Positions 43,869 through 53,864 of a stretch of 64,000 nt of DNA are shown piece by piece. The DNA is from Seminavis robusta. Taxonomy: Eukaryota > Bacillariophyta > Bacillariophyceae > Naviculales > Naviculaceae. The notes under the pieces were generated by a model. The model was not told the origin of the DNA. It searched no databases and saw only the letters and a list, made by a program, of their open reading frames with translations. The DNA lies in the NCBI GenBank assembly GCA_903772945.1, contig CAICTM010000313.1, positions 1 through 64,000 on the forward strand, read 5' to 3'. Positions within the stretch are counted from its first letter, which is position 1. Each line of letters opens with the position of its first letter. Both the position numbers and the translations under genes were made by a program.

Positions 43869-44198
43869 CTACCACCGCCGGCGACCATGACTGGACTTGG
43901 ATCGATGAGTAGTAGTAGTAGTGGCATTCGGAATGACGGCACGGCGGCTCTTTCGGGCAGCATGAGAAGAATCGTCAGTAGCTCGAAAATGAAAATGAGA
44001 ATGCCATTAGAACTCAAATTGGAACGACTCGTCGAACACGAAAATGAATCCAGATCCTCCTCACGATCGTCGTCACATGAACAATTATTTTCACAACAAG
44101 AAACACAACAACAATCAGCATCATCAACACGCAACACTACTATACATTCTTTACCACAAGGCACTCTACAAAAATACGGACTCGGATTTCAAAAATAA
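43869..44198 (+). other. in-frame 109-codon extension after UGA-CUA (candidate readthrough region)
   Basis: Same frame as 42969-43868, open from CTA at 43869 to TAA at 44196-44198. The first ATG in it is at 43887. The peptide begins LPPPATMTGLGSM, contains Ser runs, a basic stretch (SSKMKMRMPLELKLERLVEH), Ser/Gln-rich sequence, and ends LQKYGLGFQK. It could be made by readthrough, by reinitiation at 43887, by splicing around the stop, or not at all. Confidence 0.5.
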
Positions 44199-46188
44199 AA
44201 TAATAAACAAGTAGTACTAACTAATACACGTTAATAAAACGCAACAGCAATTTCTAGTAAATTAAGCAGAGTAACAGAAACTAAAACGCAGTGATCACCG
44301 CTCTGCTCGAAAGCGGCCAATTTAAACACGCATCTAGCTAGCCAGCAGACCAAGGCATCGGTAGCTCTTGGGAAACAAACTGCATCGGAACACTCGTCAA
44401 TCGACTCGACTCGACTGACAGCTCTCGGAAGCTCCGTTCTTCTTTGATCCGCACCACCTCTAGCTAGCTACTAGCTAGCCAGATCCATCCTCCCGGTACA
44501 TGTACCGTATGTACTCGTGGGCTGGCTGTCGTCTCATACTCGCAGTATTAACGCACCTTGGGGAAGAAAAAACTATTTAGAGGTAGTTTGTTGCCTGTAG
44601 TCACCATGCTTCAAGTCAGTCAGTCAGTCAGTCAGTGGTGGGCCGATGGAATTCAATCATCCGCTTCGGATGCACCTCGTATTGTCGTTCTCCCTGTCTG
44701 TCTCGATCCGATACCGGTGGCAGTCTAGACAGAGTGTCGAGTAACGTCGAGTTTACCCGGCTTCTGGCTATCATCTTTCTAGCTACCGTAGCCAGTCTAC
44801 TAGGTCGGTTGCTTTGCTTGGCCTCGGTTCTTCTGACGTGGGACTCGAAAGGAGAAACAACCACCGATAAACTCTTATTGTACCACTTTAGCTGGCATCT
44901 TTTTCTCTCCCTTCTCCTGATTGTTTGATGTACCGTACCTTACTGATGGATAGCTACCACCAGCAACTTACTTGCTTGCTGTTGGATACAAGCAAAGTGT
45001 AGGCGACTCGACTCGACTCCCTGGTTTCTTGTGCTACGGTATAACCTTCCTCAGGTCGCTTCCTTGACTTTCTTCTGTCTATTTGCTTGCTTGGCTTCGA
45101 GAGTGAAGTGCACCTTGTCAGCATCATTGGACAGCAGCACAGCCGTCGGAATCTATCATGTGAACCGAGGGCTACTATCAAGGGAAACCAAACTACAGTG
45201 TGCCCCCAAGATTTCTTTTCCTCTCAACCAAAAACCAGTGGTAGTTCACCGTAGCAGGAGTGCTCCTTTGGGGCCCTTTCCCACCTTTGGACTGTTGTAC
45301 GGTGGCTGCATGTGGCTATGCATGGTCAGGTTGTTTTCGCCGTGGAAATGCGATCTCCACGTCTGGCTGGCGCATGGGAAAGCTGAACGCCACAAAACGC
45401 CACGACCAGCTCCCGATTTCTTCCCACTCTCGCTTCTCCGTCTTCGCTCTCCGTCGTCACTCTATCAAGATGATACTGCAGCGGATAATCCCGTTGAAGA
45501 AATCTCCTCTCGTCTGACTGACAATGGATGTCAGATTGGCTGTTTATCGATGGCTCCACTGTCGCGGTGAAGTGATTTTCTATCGCAATTCTTGGCTCCA
45601 CGTCCACGGGGCGCCCATGAGTCGAGTCGAGTCGAGTCGAGTCGAGTCGAGTCGAGGCCTCTGCTATTGTTACAACAGGCGGCTACTACATGGCTACTGT
45701 GACAGAGTTGATTACAGAGAAATGTTTCGGAACGATGGATCGGACGGAGCGAGCATGGACTCTTTCTTTCGGTCGACAGACCGATGACTGGCTCTTCAAG
45801 CAATCGAAGACTTCGACGGAGCGATGACCGGCAATAGCTAGTCTTCACTGCCTCCACAGCTTGTGCCGCTTACAGATAAGTTCTTTGATGGCATCAATGC
45901 TCAGCCAACAGTCCCTGAATGCGTTTACTCCGTCTTCCTTCTTGGAAACATGACAACCAGGTTGAATTTAAACAGATTTGCCGTGTTGCCTAATTGGAAC
46001 ACTTCTATAGATTCCGTGCATTGCTGGCACCGGATGACTCTGAGAGTTATATTTAATAAAATCAAGATAGAAATAGAGACCATTCGATCAACAACAGATG
46101 CCATGGTGGTTGAACCAAACATGGAACTAGAAAAGGCAACCAACTAATTTCGCACGAGGACATTTTGGTTTTCAGGGTTATTCAACAA
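44199..46188. other. intergenic, pentamer-repeat-rich
   Basis: No gene supported in about 2 kb; the longest frame (45031-45570) lacks protein character. It holds (GTCA)n at about 44614-44635, (TCGAC)n near 44400 and 45006-45020, the long (GAGTC)n run listed separately, and CTAGCTAG tracts. Confidence 0.4.
45620..45657 (+). repeat. pentanucleotide microsatellite (GAGTC)n
   Basis: Seven full tandem copies of GAGTC plus a partial unit, the longest of several TCGAN-type pentamer runs in the window. Confidence 0.95.
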
Positions 46189-47892
46189 TTATGGAACATC
46201 AGCGTTGAACCTGTTTCCTTCTTCCTCCTCTATCGGGCATCCATTTTGGCGTGCCCACTGTGCCACTGCAGTATGACCACAGGCTTCAGCTCCCTCAATT
46301 GTATCAGAATCCCAAGGGCAATGATTTGAACGGAGCCACATCAGTATGACCAAATGCCCCCCTCTGGCAGCAGCAGAGCATGTGTCTTGATCAAACCCAC
46401 ATCCTCTCTCATGAGCCCATTTCAGTATGTCAAAATGACCAAAGGCAGCAGCTGCATTGCATGTCATTTCATCCCATGGGCATCCATTCTGGCGAGCCCA
46501 TTTCAGAATTTCAAAATGACCCCCTTCAGCAGCTGCATAGCATGTCATTTCATCCCATAGACAGCCATTCTCTCGCACCCATTTCAACACGTCCAGGTGC
46601 CCACCGCTTGCCGCACCTGAGCATGCCCACTCATGCCATGGACAACCATTCTCCCGTGCCCACTTCAGCATTACCAGGTGACCTCCTCTCGCAGCACCAG
46701 TGCATGTAAATTCATCCCATGGACAGCCATTCTCCCGCGCCCACTTCAGCATTACCAAGTGTCCATTTCGAGCAGCATCTGCACATGTCATGGCATTCCA
46801 TGGGCAACCATTTGCACGAGCCCACTTCAGTATTTCCAACTGTCCATTTTTAGCAGCAATTGCACATGTGTCCCCATCCCATGGACATCCATTCTGCCGG
46901 GCCCACTTCAGCATATCCAAATGACCATTTTTAGCAGCATTTTCACACGTTTGTTTATTCCAGGGGCACCCATTCTCTCGTGCCCAATTGAGGGCTTCAA
47001 ACTGGCAAAAGCTAGCAGCTAACGCGCATGTGCGCTCGTCCCAAGGACAACCATTTTCACACATCCATTTCAGAATTTCCAGATAACCACTACCAGCAGC
47101 AACTGCAAAGGTGTCAGCGTCCCAAGGGCAGCCATTCTCCTGTGCCCATTTGAGTATTTCCAAGTGACCACTTTGGGCAGCAATTTGACCTGTCAGGTTG
47201 TTCCATGGGCACCCATTCTCTCGCAACCACTTGAGTATTTTCAAATGACCTGCTCCTGCAGCATACATACATGCTTGCTCATCCCAAGGGCAGCCATTCT
47301 CATGCATCCACTGGAGTGTTTCCAGATGGCCACCAGCCGCAACAGTAGCAAATGTTATCGCATCCCAAGGACATCCATTCTGACGTGCCCACTTGAGTGT
47401 TTCCCAATTACCAGCAGCAGCAGCAATAGTGCAGGTTGCTGCATCCCATGGCCAGTCTTTGGCCCTGGCCCACTGAAGAACTGCAACAGTCCCATTCTTA
47501 GCGATACATGAACAAGCAACATTAAAGGCTGGAAATTTGAAGGGGTTGTTATCGGCATGCCAGTGTTCGGCGCATGCCACATTGAGAAAAACAGCAGAAC
47601 AGAACGTGTCTGTTTCGATGGCTTTTGTTTGAACATATTCACCAGTAGTGCCATTCCAGATCAACTTTGTTGCAGTGGGTGGATTTTTCACGGACTTGCC
47701 GTACTCTTTGTAGAGTGTATTGAGTTTTTTGTTGACAGCCCCAATGAAAGCGTAATGACCCAAGCCAAGACAGGGAAGAATCTGATCAATCCATATCTCC
47801 TTGTGATTAAGCAACTCACTGAAGCCAACTGGAGGATCAACTTTCTGCTTTTTCAAGGCGGGTTGGCTAGCAGTAGACGGCGAAGAAGACAT
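46189..47892 (-). CDS. ankyrin-type repeat protein with F-box-like N-terminus
   Basis: Single exon, 567 aa from ATG at 47892. The N-terminus, EIWIDQILPCLGLGHYAFIG then AVNKKLNTLYKEYGKS, resembles the F-box-like head of diatom ankyrin proteins. From about residue 130 on, roughly 15 units of ~27 aa follow the pattern GHLEILKWARENGCPWDExTCxxAA. This is shorter than the canonical 33-residue ankyrin unit but of the same helix-turn-helix type. The units differ mainly at the AA-x-x-G boundary and are well kept, with no stops. It is expected to bind protein partners, possibly as a ubiquitin-ligase adaptor (inference from the F-box-like head). It is divergent from the CCDC25-like gene, sharing a 417-bp upstream interval. 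Confidence 0.85.
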   Translation of the reverse strand: MSSSPSTASQPALKKQKVDPPVGFSELLNHKEIWIDQILPCLGLGHYAFIGAVNKKLNTLYKEYGKSVKNPPTATKLIWNGTTGEYVQTKAIETDTFCSAVFLNVACAEHWHADNNPFKFPAFNVACSCIAKNGTVAVLQWARAKDWPWDAATCTIAAAAGNWETLKWARQNGCPWDAITFATVAAGGHLETLQWMHENGCPWDEQACMYAAGAGHLKILKWLRENGCPWNNLTGQIAAQSGHLEILKWAQENGCPWDADTFAVAAGSGYLEILKWMCENGCPWDERTCALAASFCQFEALNWARENGCPWNKQTCENAAKNGHLDMLKWARQNGCPWDGDTCAIAAKNGQLEILKWARANGCPWNAMTCADAARNGHLVMLKWARENGCPWDEFTCTGAARGGHLVMLKWARENGCPWHEWACSGAASGGHLDVLKWVRENGCLWDEMTCYAAAEGGHFEILKWARQNGCPWDEMTCNAAAAFGHFDILKWAHERGCGFDQDTCSAAARGGHLVILMWLRSNHCPWDSDTIEGAEACGHTAVAQWARQNGCPIEEEEGNRFNADVP

Positions 47893-48309
47893 GATGAATG
47901 CTGTCCACTAGCTAGAATGGTAGACAAGGAGGGTGCTCTTCCTTATTGCGCTGCTGAAGAACGAAGAGCGAAGCACCGGAAGAACGATGTATGCATATGA
48001 AAGACAGCTATCGGTACCGGTAGTTCCGGTAAGTTTAGCGTTAAAGCTATCGTTCACTAGAACGCTTTTGTTTTAGCTAGATAGCTAGAGCTAGTTTTGA
48101 ATCCGCATCTACCTGTATTTCCAACCCGTGTGTTGTGGTGAAAGCTTAGCCTTAGCCTTAGCGCTACTGCAGATTGTTCTTCACCATCCAATGGTCGACC
48201 GAAGATCCGACCGCCAACATCACCAAGCTAGCTAGTCTCTCTCACGTGTTGGAACTGTTCAACTGTTTGTGGAACTGTACTTGTATTGATTGATTGATTG
48301 TAATAGATC
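47893..48309. promoter_or_regulatory. shared upstream interval of two divergent genes
   Basis: 417 bases separate the start codons of the ankyrin gene (minus) and the CCDC25-like gene (plus), so both promoters must lie here or within neighbouring sequence. It contains AAGCTTAGCCTTAGCCTTAG (near 48143), a GGTACCGGTA palindrome near 48014, and TTGATTGATTGATTG just before 48300. No defined promoter element can be named. Confidence 0.4.
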
Positions 48310-49065
48310 ATGGTATTTTATTTCAAGTCACTGGATGGTGAGTTTTCGTACTACATGGGAAAAGACAAGTACGAGAATGAAGATTTGATCAAATACGGCT
48401 TGCCCGAAGATGTCTGGTTCCATGTGGACGATTTGAGTTCCGCTCATGTCTATTTGCGCATGAAACCCGGCATGACGTTGAATGACATTCCCGAACCGAT
48501 TTTGCTCGAGTGTTCTTCTCTCGTCAAGGCCAATTCGATTGTGGGGTGTAAGGTAAGAAAGAAAGTAGCAAAGAAGTACTTAGTTGTAGGAGGAAAGGAA
48601 ATGAATGTCCATTCACAGTCTCATTTTTGTTTGCTTCTTTTTTGTTGTCATGACAAATTGCAGAAAAGCTCGGTCTACGTGGTGTACACTCGTTGGAAGA
48701 ATTTGAAAAAGACGGCGAGCATGGTGGATGGTCAAGTGGGCTTTCACCGTCCCGAAAATGTGCGTCGCATGCAAGTGGAAAAGAACAATCCCATTGTACG
48801 ACAAATTGAAAAGACGAGAGTGGAAGAGTATCCCGATTTGTTTCAACAACAGCAACAACGAGAAAAGGAAATTCAACGACAAAAGAAGGAGCAACACAAA
48901 CTCGACCTCAAGGCCAAACAGGCGGCCGCCGCACAAGCACGGCAAGAAAAGGAAGCACGGAGTTACGATCGCATCATGACGACCGACAACATGACCAGTA
49001 ATACCGAACTCAAGGCGTCAGCAGATACATCGGCAGCAGAAGAATTCGAAGATGATTTCTTTTGA
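48310..49065 (+). CDS. CCDC25: CCDC25/Jlp2 homologue (NFACT-R domain protein)
   Basis: Exons 48310-48552 and 48664-49065 with a GT-AG intron (48553-48663) give 214 aa, close to the family's ~208. The N-terminus MVFYFKS and YYMGKDKYENEDLIKYGLPE, DVWFHVDDLSSAHVYLRM, and LVKANSIVGCK are highly typical of the NFACT-R domain. YTRWKNLKKTASM and GQVGFHRPENVRRM follow the intron. The C-terminal half is a charged, Gln/Lys/Glu-rich coiled coil ending in an acidic EEFEDDFF. The domain is related to the RNA-binding module of ribosome-quality-control NEMF/Rqc2; the cellular role in diatoms is unknown. The intron is 111 nt, a multiple of three, with no in-frame stop, so a retained intron would add 37 residues without breaking the frame. 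Confidence 0.92.
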   Translation: MVFYFKSLDGEFSYYMGKDKYENEDLIKYGLPEDVWFHVDDLSSAHVYLRMKPGMTLNDIPEPILLECSSLVKANSIVGCKVRKKVAKKYLVVGGKEMNVHSQSHFCLLLFCCHDKLQKSSVYVVYTRWKNLKKTASMVDGQVGFHRPENVRRMQVEKNNPIVRQIEKTRVEEYPDLFQQQQQREKEIQRQKKEQHKLDLKAKQAAAAQARQEKEARSYDRIMTTDNMTSNTELKASADTSAAEEFEDDFF

Positions 49066-49812
49066 ACAAGTACTGAGACTAGAAGTATACAACAATTCAC
49101 GCAAGTTTGCTAGCTATAGATAGGGACACCACCGTGGAGACGCACTGCTGCCAGTTCTCTGCAATAGTTTGGGTGGCTTTGCTTTTGGAATGGAAGCTTG
49201 GTGCACACTCATTGCATGCTTGGAGCCCATCATTAGACCGGATGTACATGTATCCGTACTCTGCAGCTTGGTCTTTTCGTGCCCAGTACCTGGTACGTAC
49301 TTTAAAATAGGATGCATTTTCAACACGGGAAACACCACAGGTTGTGCTTCGTGTCGTTGCAGACCAATGGAATGAATCGAATCGAATCGAATCACATTGA
49401 ATCCACGAGAGCAAGGCAACGGCAGAACACACAGGTCTATCGTGGCTGCTCACGGTTCTAGCTATAGCTAGACACCGGCTCAACCCAAAAGACGTGGTGC
49501 GGAGGAGAGACGTCAACGCACCGCCTACTGGAGTAGTGAGCAAACACCACTAGATCCCTGGATGGCAAATAGTAAGATCAGGAGAATGAATCCTGCCGGT
49601 ACCGGTATCTCTTTTGTAGTTTTGTGTGAGTCAGTCCAGAAGAGAGCAAACTGCCCCCCCCCCCCGGTATGTATCTACAAACCACAATCAGATCAAAGCT
49701 AAGAATCATCATAACATGACACTTTTTGTCTGCTACGAAGACCTCAACAACATGACCGTAGACACCGAATCTAGTTATACATTCATGATGCATCAAGATG
49801 TATCACCTGCAC
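49066..49812. other. intergenic between convergent genes
   Basis: No gene seen. It has a (TCGAA)n run near 49376-49391 and a block (49575-49650, CCGGTATCTC and GAAGAGAG) that recurs at 52287-52360 and 63215-63275, so it is a dispersed repeat. A C-run lies at 49656-49665. Confidence 0.4.
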
Positions 49813-51024
49813 CTACAAAAGACCGCCACCATATTTCGCAAAAGGCTCGGCCTCACCATTCTCATAGGCCGACAGGGCATCACCAATATCTGCCAAGGAC
49901 ATGGCTTGGCAGTATCCCGGTCGGATGGATCCTTCATATCCCAATGAACCACTGATCTTGGGATTGCGAAAGCTAAAATTAAACAAGGCGCGAGCTTTGT
50001 TCTTGTCTTTGGAGGAATTGGCATTCCCACAATGCAGAGTGCGCGCATCAAAGACAATGGCATCCCCTTTCTTGAGATTGGCCAACCGACAATCCGCTCC
50101 AGTCAATTGAGCATTCTTGACGTCCACATCCCCCGACATGAATTGTGCATTCTGAGCCGCTGTATGGCTCTTTAACAAAAAGCTAGTGGGTCCCATGTCT
50201 TCTGTCACGTCCTGGAGTGCACAAAAGACTACGTACAGAGGAGCTGGATCTTGAAAGGGAAGGTCCGGGTGGATGGTTTGCCGGTGACTTCCTGGATGGG
50301 TCACCACCGCTGCCAATTCGTAGAATTCTCCTTTGGGAGTGACAAGTTTTTCGTAGAGAGACCGGAGGGATCCTTGAGCGCCAAGAATCTCCAGAAGAGC
50401 ATCCGCCAGGACATGTTGTGTTGATTCTGCTCCAATAATATCATCATTGCTACTAGTATCAGCATCCGCCTTGTATCCACCTCGTAAGAGACTCAATTGC
50501 AAATCACAACGATTCTTTCGGGCTTGCTCCACACCATAAAACCCTCGAGACTTGGAAGGATCTTCTGCCGTAACATCTTGTGCCACTTGCTGTTGTTCCA
50601 AAACAAATGCTCGCAATTGATCGGCAACTTCATTCGACAAAACGTTTTCCACCAAGAGGACACCATCCCGTTTCAATGTCTTGGCCTGCTGGTTCGCCAA
50701 GCGAGCTTGTGAGGTGCTCTTTTGAGAAGCGGCAAAACCAGTCCCTCGCTCCGTAACGGCCGTGAGCTTTGGTGCTTTCATAATGCTAGTGACAGGCGCC
50801 AGTAATGCTTCTTCTACCTCTGAACGGCGAAGCATGGCTTGCTGCTGATCTTGGTAGAGCAAATCTCTGGCGGCATCTGATGCGGATGCTGACATGGCCG
50901 TACAAGCAGTACTAGTGCATGATGTAGACTGGGATACAAAGGCTAACGCCATGTTGGATTGGGCGCAGCCCCAAAGAGCTACAAATAGTAGCCGGCGCGA
51001 ATTAGATGATGATGGCGATCGCAT
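49813..51024 (-). CDS. plastid-type phytanoyl-CoA dioxygenase-like (PhyH) protein
   Basis: Single exon, 403 aa from ATG 51024. The N-terminus (RRLLFVALWGCAQSNMALA-FVSQ) has a hydrophobic signal and a Phe at the predicted cut site, the plastid or secretory import pattern. LKRDGVLLVENVLSNEVADQ opens the PhyH domain. HPD (QTIHPDLPFQDP) supplies the first two iron ligands, DARTLHCGNAN the distal His, and KARALFNFSFRNP the Arg that would bind 2-oxoglutarate; MGPTSFLLKSH is typical between them. All key residues are therefore present. It is a probable 2OG/Fe(II) hydroxylase; the substrate is not predictable from sequence. Confidence 0.85.
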   Translation of the reverse strand: MRSPSSSNSRRLLFVALWGCAQSNMALAFVSQSTSCTSTACTAMSASASDAARDLLYQDQQQAMLRRSEVEEALLAPVTSIMKAPKLTAVTERGTGFAASQKSTSQARLANQQAKTLKRDGVLLVENVLSNEVADQLRAFVLEQQQVAQDVTAEDPSKSRGFYGVEQARKNRCDLQLSLLRGGYKADADTSSNDDIIGAESTQHVLADALLEILGAQGSLRSLYEKLVTPKGEFYELAAVVTHPGSHRQTIHPDLPFQDPAPLYVVFCALQDVTEDMGPTSFLLKSHTAAQNAQFMSGDVDVKNAQLTGADCRLANLKKGDAIVFDARTLHCGNANSSKDKNKARALFNFSFRNPKISGSLGYEGSIRPGYCQAMSLADIGDALSAYENGEAEPFAKYGGGLL

Positions 51025-53864
51025 GCTTCTAATGAAATAACAAAATGGGGCTAGCAGAGTACTACTGCATGGCGGATGGCGACGCTGTGTCTACTGTTGT
51101 ACGGATGATGTTCGATTATCTACATCAAAGAAAACAAGCTGTTGCTGTGCGTAGCTGTGTTGCTGTTCTCTCCAGTCTCTTTCCGCCACAGCGACTGGCA
51201 GGCGCATTTATTCCCGTCGATGCCAGACCGTTCAACCGAGTAAGTGTAGCGGTTGCATGACAGGCATCCATGGACGCACGAGCACGAGCCGCAGTGCGGT
51301 ACCACTGTACCGTACCGTAGCCTTGGAGATGAACACAATGAGGATCCAACATTGTTGCCCAACAGGTGGTCAGCAAGAAGCTACGGAAGTGTGACACTGA
51401 TCCTGCACCCTGCACTCTTGGAGATTGCATTGAAAGGGCCTCAAATGTTTCTTTGCTCGCAAACTCCTGTACCCGCCTGACTTCCTGGAACGGTACAATC
51501 ATCGACCAAAACCACATTGGGTGGGCAAAGTTCCTTCAAGGCCAACTGGCTGGCCAAGCTTTGGACCAAGCACCAGAATGAAATCTTCATCATGTTTTAA
51601 AAGCAGCACACCTCCAAGAAGCACAGGGCTGTAAGGACCGCCAAACTGGCTCATCTCCTTCAACAGTGGCTGTTTCCTACTTTCTTGGGATGGTTGAAAT
51701 GCAGCCAGCCAGGCACAGCAGAGACCAACAGCAGCAGTGGGTCAAGAAGCAGCAACAATGCCAATGTGAGCGAGGTGGAGCTCCTTTGCAAACAGGCGGA
51801 CCAGGTGCCACTCTCCCTGGTAGCTACATTCGATTTTCAAGCGACAGGTGGTGGAACAGATGGCAATGCATGATGTCACCATCAGATATCATTGCTTGGT
51901 TGGCCAACTGATTGCCAGAGGCAGATTAGGCGATCCACAAAAACAGACACCTTGCAGCAGCCTTCTACGAGGCTGCATAGACTTTGAGTTGTGCCTTTCG
52001 GTTCGACGACGAATCCGAGGATGGTAGCATAGATACGGACAGCAGTACCATAGTGCAGCAAGCAGCAGTGCCCATGGGTCCACCACAGGGTAACCCATCC
52101 CTTAACTTCATGCCCTGGTTGGGTTTTTAACTTTCCCGGCCGGGGGAGGGGGGCAACTCTCCACTCCAATGCTTGTGGGAGATATTCGTTTAGGGTAGTG
52201 GTGCGGTGGCTGGACAAGTCATATGACTGTACACAGAGTAGCCCAAAATAGGTTTCTTTCATCTACGACAAACACAGGATCCTAAAAGTAAGATCAGAAC
52301 AATAATGAATCCTGCCCGGTATCTCCTTCGTGGTCTTGATTCAGTCGAGAAGAGAGTTATCTGGTCCTCTCTTGTTGGAGACTGAGCTCCAAGACCTGCT
52401 GGCCGTCTCGGCCGCGTCCCGACACAACCAGCACCGTTACGAAAATTGGCTCTTTTATTAGCTCTCTGATCATTGATCATGGAGGCTAGGAATGGGTTGG
52501 TAAAACTTCAAAACAAAGTTGAAATTGATAATGACTTGGAGCAGAAAGGATCTCTGGCTTTAGATCGCTGACTTTAACTCCTAGGATCATTGCCTTCCAC
52601 ACAATTAGAAGCCAGTGTTCCTAGCAACAGCAGCCAGGTGGCCGAAGAGGTTAAAGCCAGCAATAATTTTTCTGTTCCACAATGACTTTACTATACAGTT
52701 ATCAGTACAAACAATGTTCCAGTTGGACCAAAGTAGAAGTCCGGTTGTCCGGTTCCCGATCAGAGGGAAGCAGGTGTTCTTGGGAACTGGGAACACTGGC
52801 TTCAAAACCAGTGATCCGGCCTTTTTTTTAAAAGCCAGTGTTCCAGACAACACTGGCTTCGTAGATCCCGGATCCCGACAAAGAAACGAATACTACACTT
52901 TGTGTAGTTCTCGAGTAGTTCTCGAGTAAAGCTGGTTTACCGCGAGGTGCAGTCGGTCGGCAAGAAGCTACAGCTGTTGCTGCGTTGCTATTCTAGATTC
53001 TATTCCATCTCTCTCCACCAGCAGGACTCGAAGGTGCATGTATGTATTCCCGTCGATGACGGTACCGGTACCGTTGAGAATGCGGTACCACTTCTCGCGG
53101 TTGCATGATGGCAGGCATCGCATGCACGGCCCCTCGAGCTCCCTGGTCCCTCGCGCAATGGATACTAACCAGGTAGTTCAACCTCTATTCAGCTACCAGG
53201 TATGCAGCCTTTGACGACTCGACTGATGAGGACTCTACTGAGAATAAAATTTGACACTGTTGCGAGGTGCGTGAGAGTTGGTGGATAGTTCAATTTTAGT
53301 TGGTCTTTAGTTGTGTGGAAGCTTCGACACTTCCACACAATCAGGCAGAGAAGTGGCCTTTATATCCTTTTGGCATCAACAGTGCCAGCAAAGAAGGTTT
53401 CTGCATACGGTAGGCAGGTTGGAGATACTGCACAGTGCACAGGCACTGGCAGCCAACACGGCATAGCATACGTCAGTACGATGTACAGTAGTACCACTGA
53501 ACGACAAACATTTTTAAAATTGCTCCCAGAATATCAGAAAGCTGGCCAACAACACGCCGCTAGCTTAAAATTTGCAGGGTCAAAAATCGAGCCAAATCAA
53601 ATCATCAGAAGACTGAAGCTAGCCCTCAGCCATCGTAATTCATGCGAGACAAGTCTCGGTTTGTGTTGCCCGCAATAAAGAGAGAGAAAATCTGTCTGCT
53701 TGATAGCGCCGCCAGTCACTTGTGCTATTGCTACCCTTTGTTACTCTGTGTTCCGTTCGATTGCCCAATCGTTCGAGAGAGTTCGAGAGAGCCAGAGTGA
53801 GTGAAAGACAGCCTCAGCTTGGCGTCTGACAGAGTCATACATCATTCATAACCTAAAGGAAAGC
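51025..53864. other. intergenic, decayed repeats; upstream region of surface protein gene B
   Basis: About 2.8 kb with no supported gene. 51120-51285 and 52970-53125 are diverged direct copies of one repeat (CTGTT-CTGCG-TGCT, ATTCCCGTCGATG, GCGGTTGCATGA-GGCATC). 52287-52412 matches 63215-63330. A short inverted motif recurs near 52610, 52790, 52830 and 52855 (AGCCAGTGTTCC / GGAACACTGGCTT). The last ~100 bases are the likely 5' UTR of gene B. Confidence 0.5.
51390..51640 (+). mobile_element. possible retroelement coding fragment
   Basis: The frame containing LTSWNGTIIDQNHIGWAKFL reads like the x-IGW-x-x-FL-x-G block found downstream of reverse transcriptase in diatom non-LTR elements (recalled pattern). 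It is short, frame-broken, and followed by stops. Confidence is low. Confidence 0.25.

Noticed and set aside
45031-45570. 179-codon plus-strand open frame with a hydrophobic start
   Set aside because: It starts at a non-ATG codon and has no recognisable domain; the composition resembles surrounding intergenic DNA.
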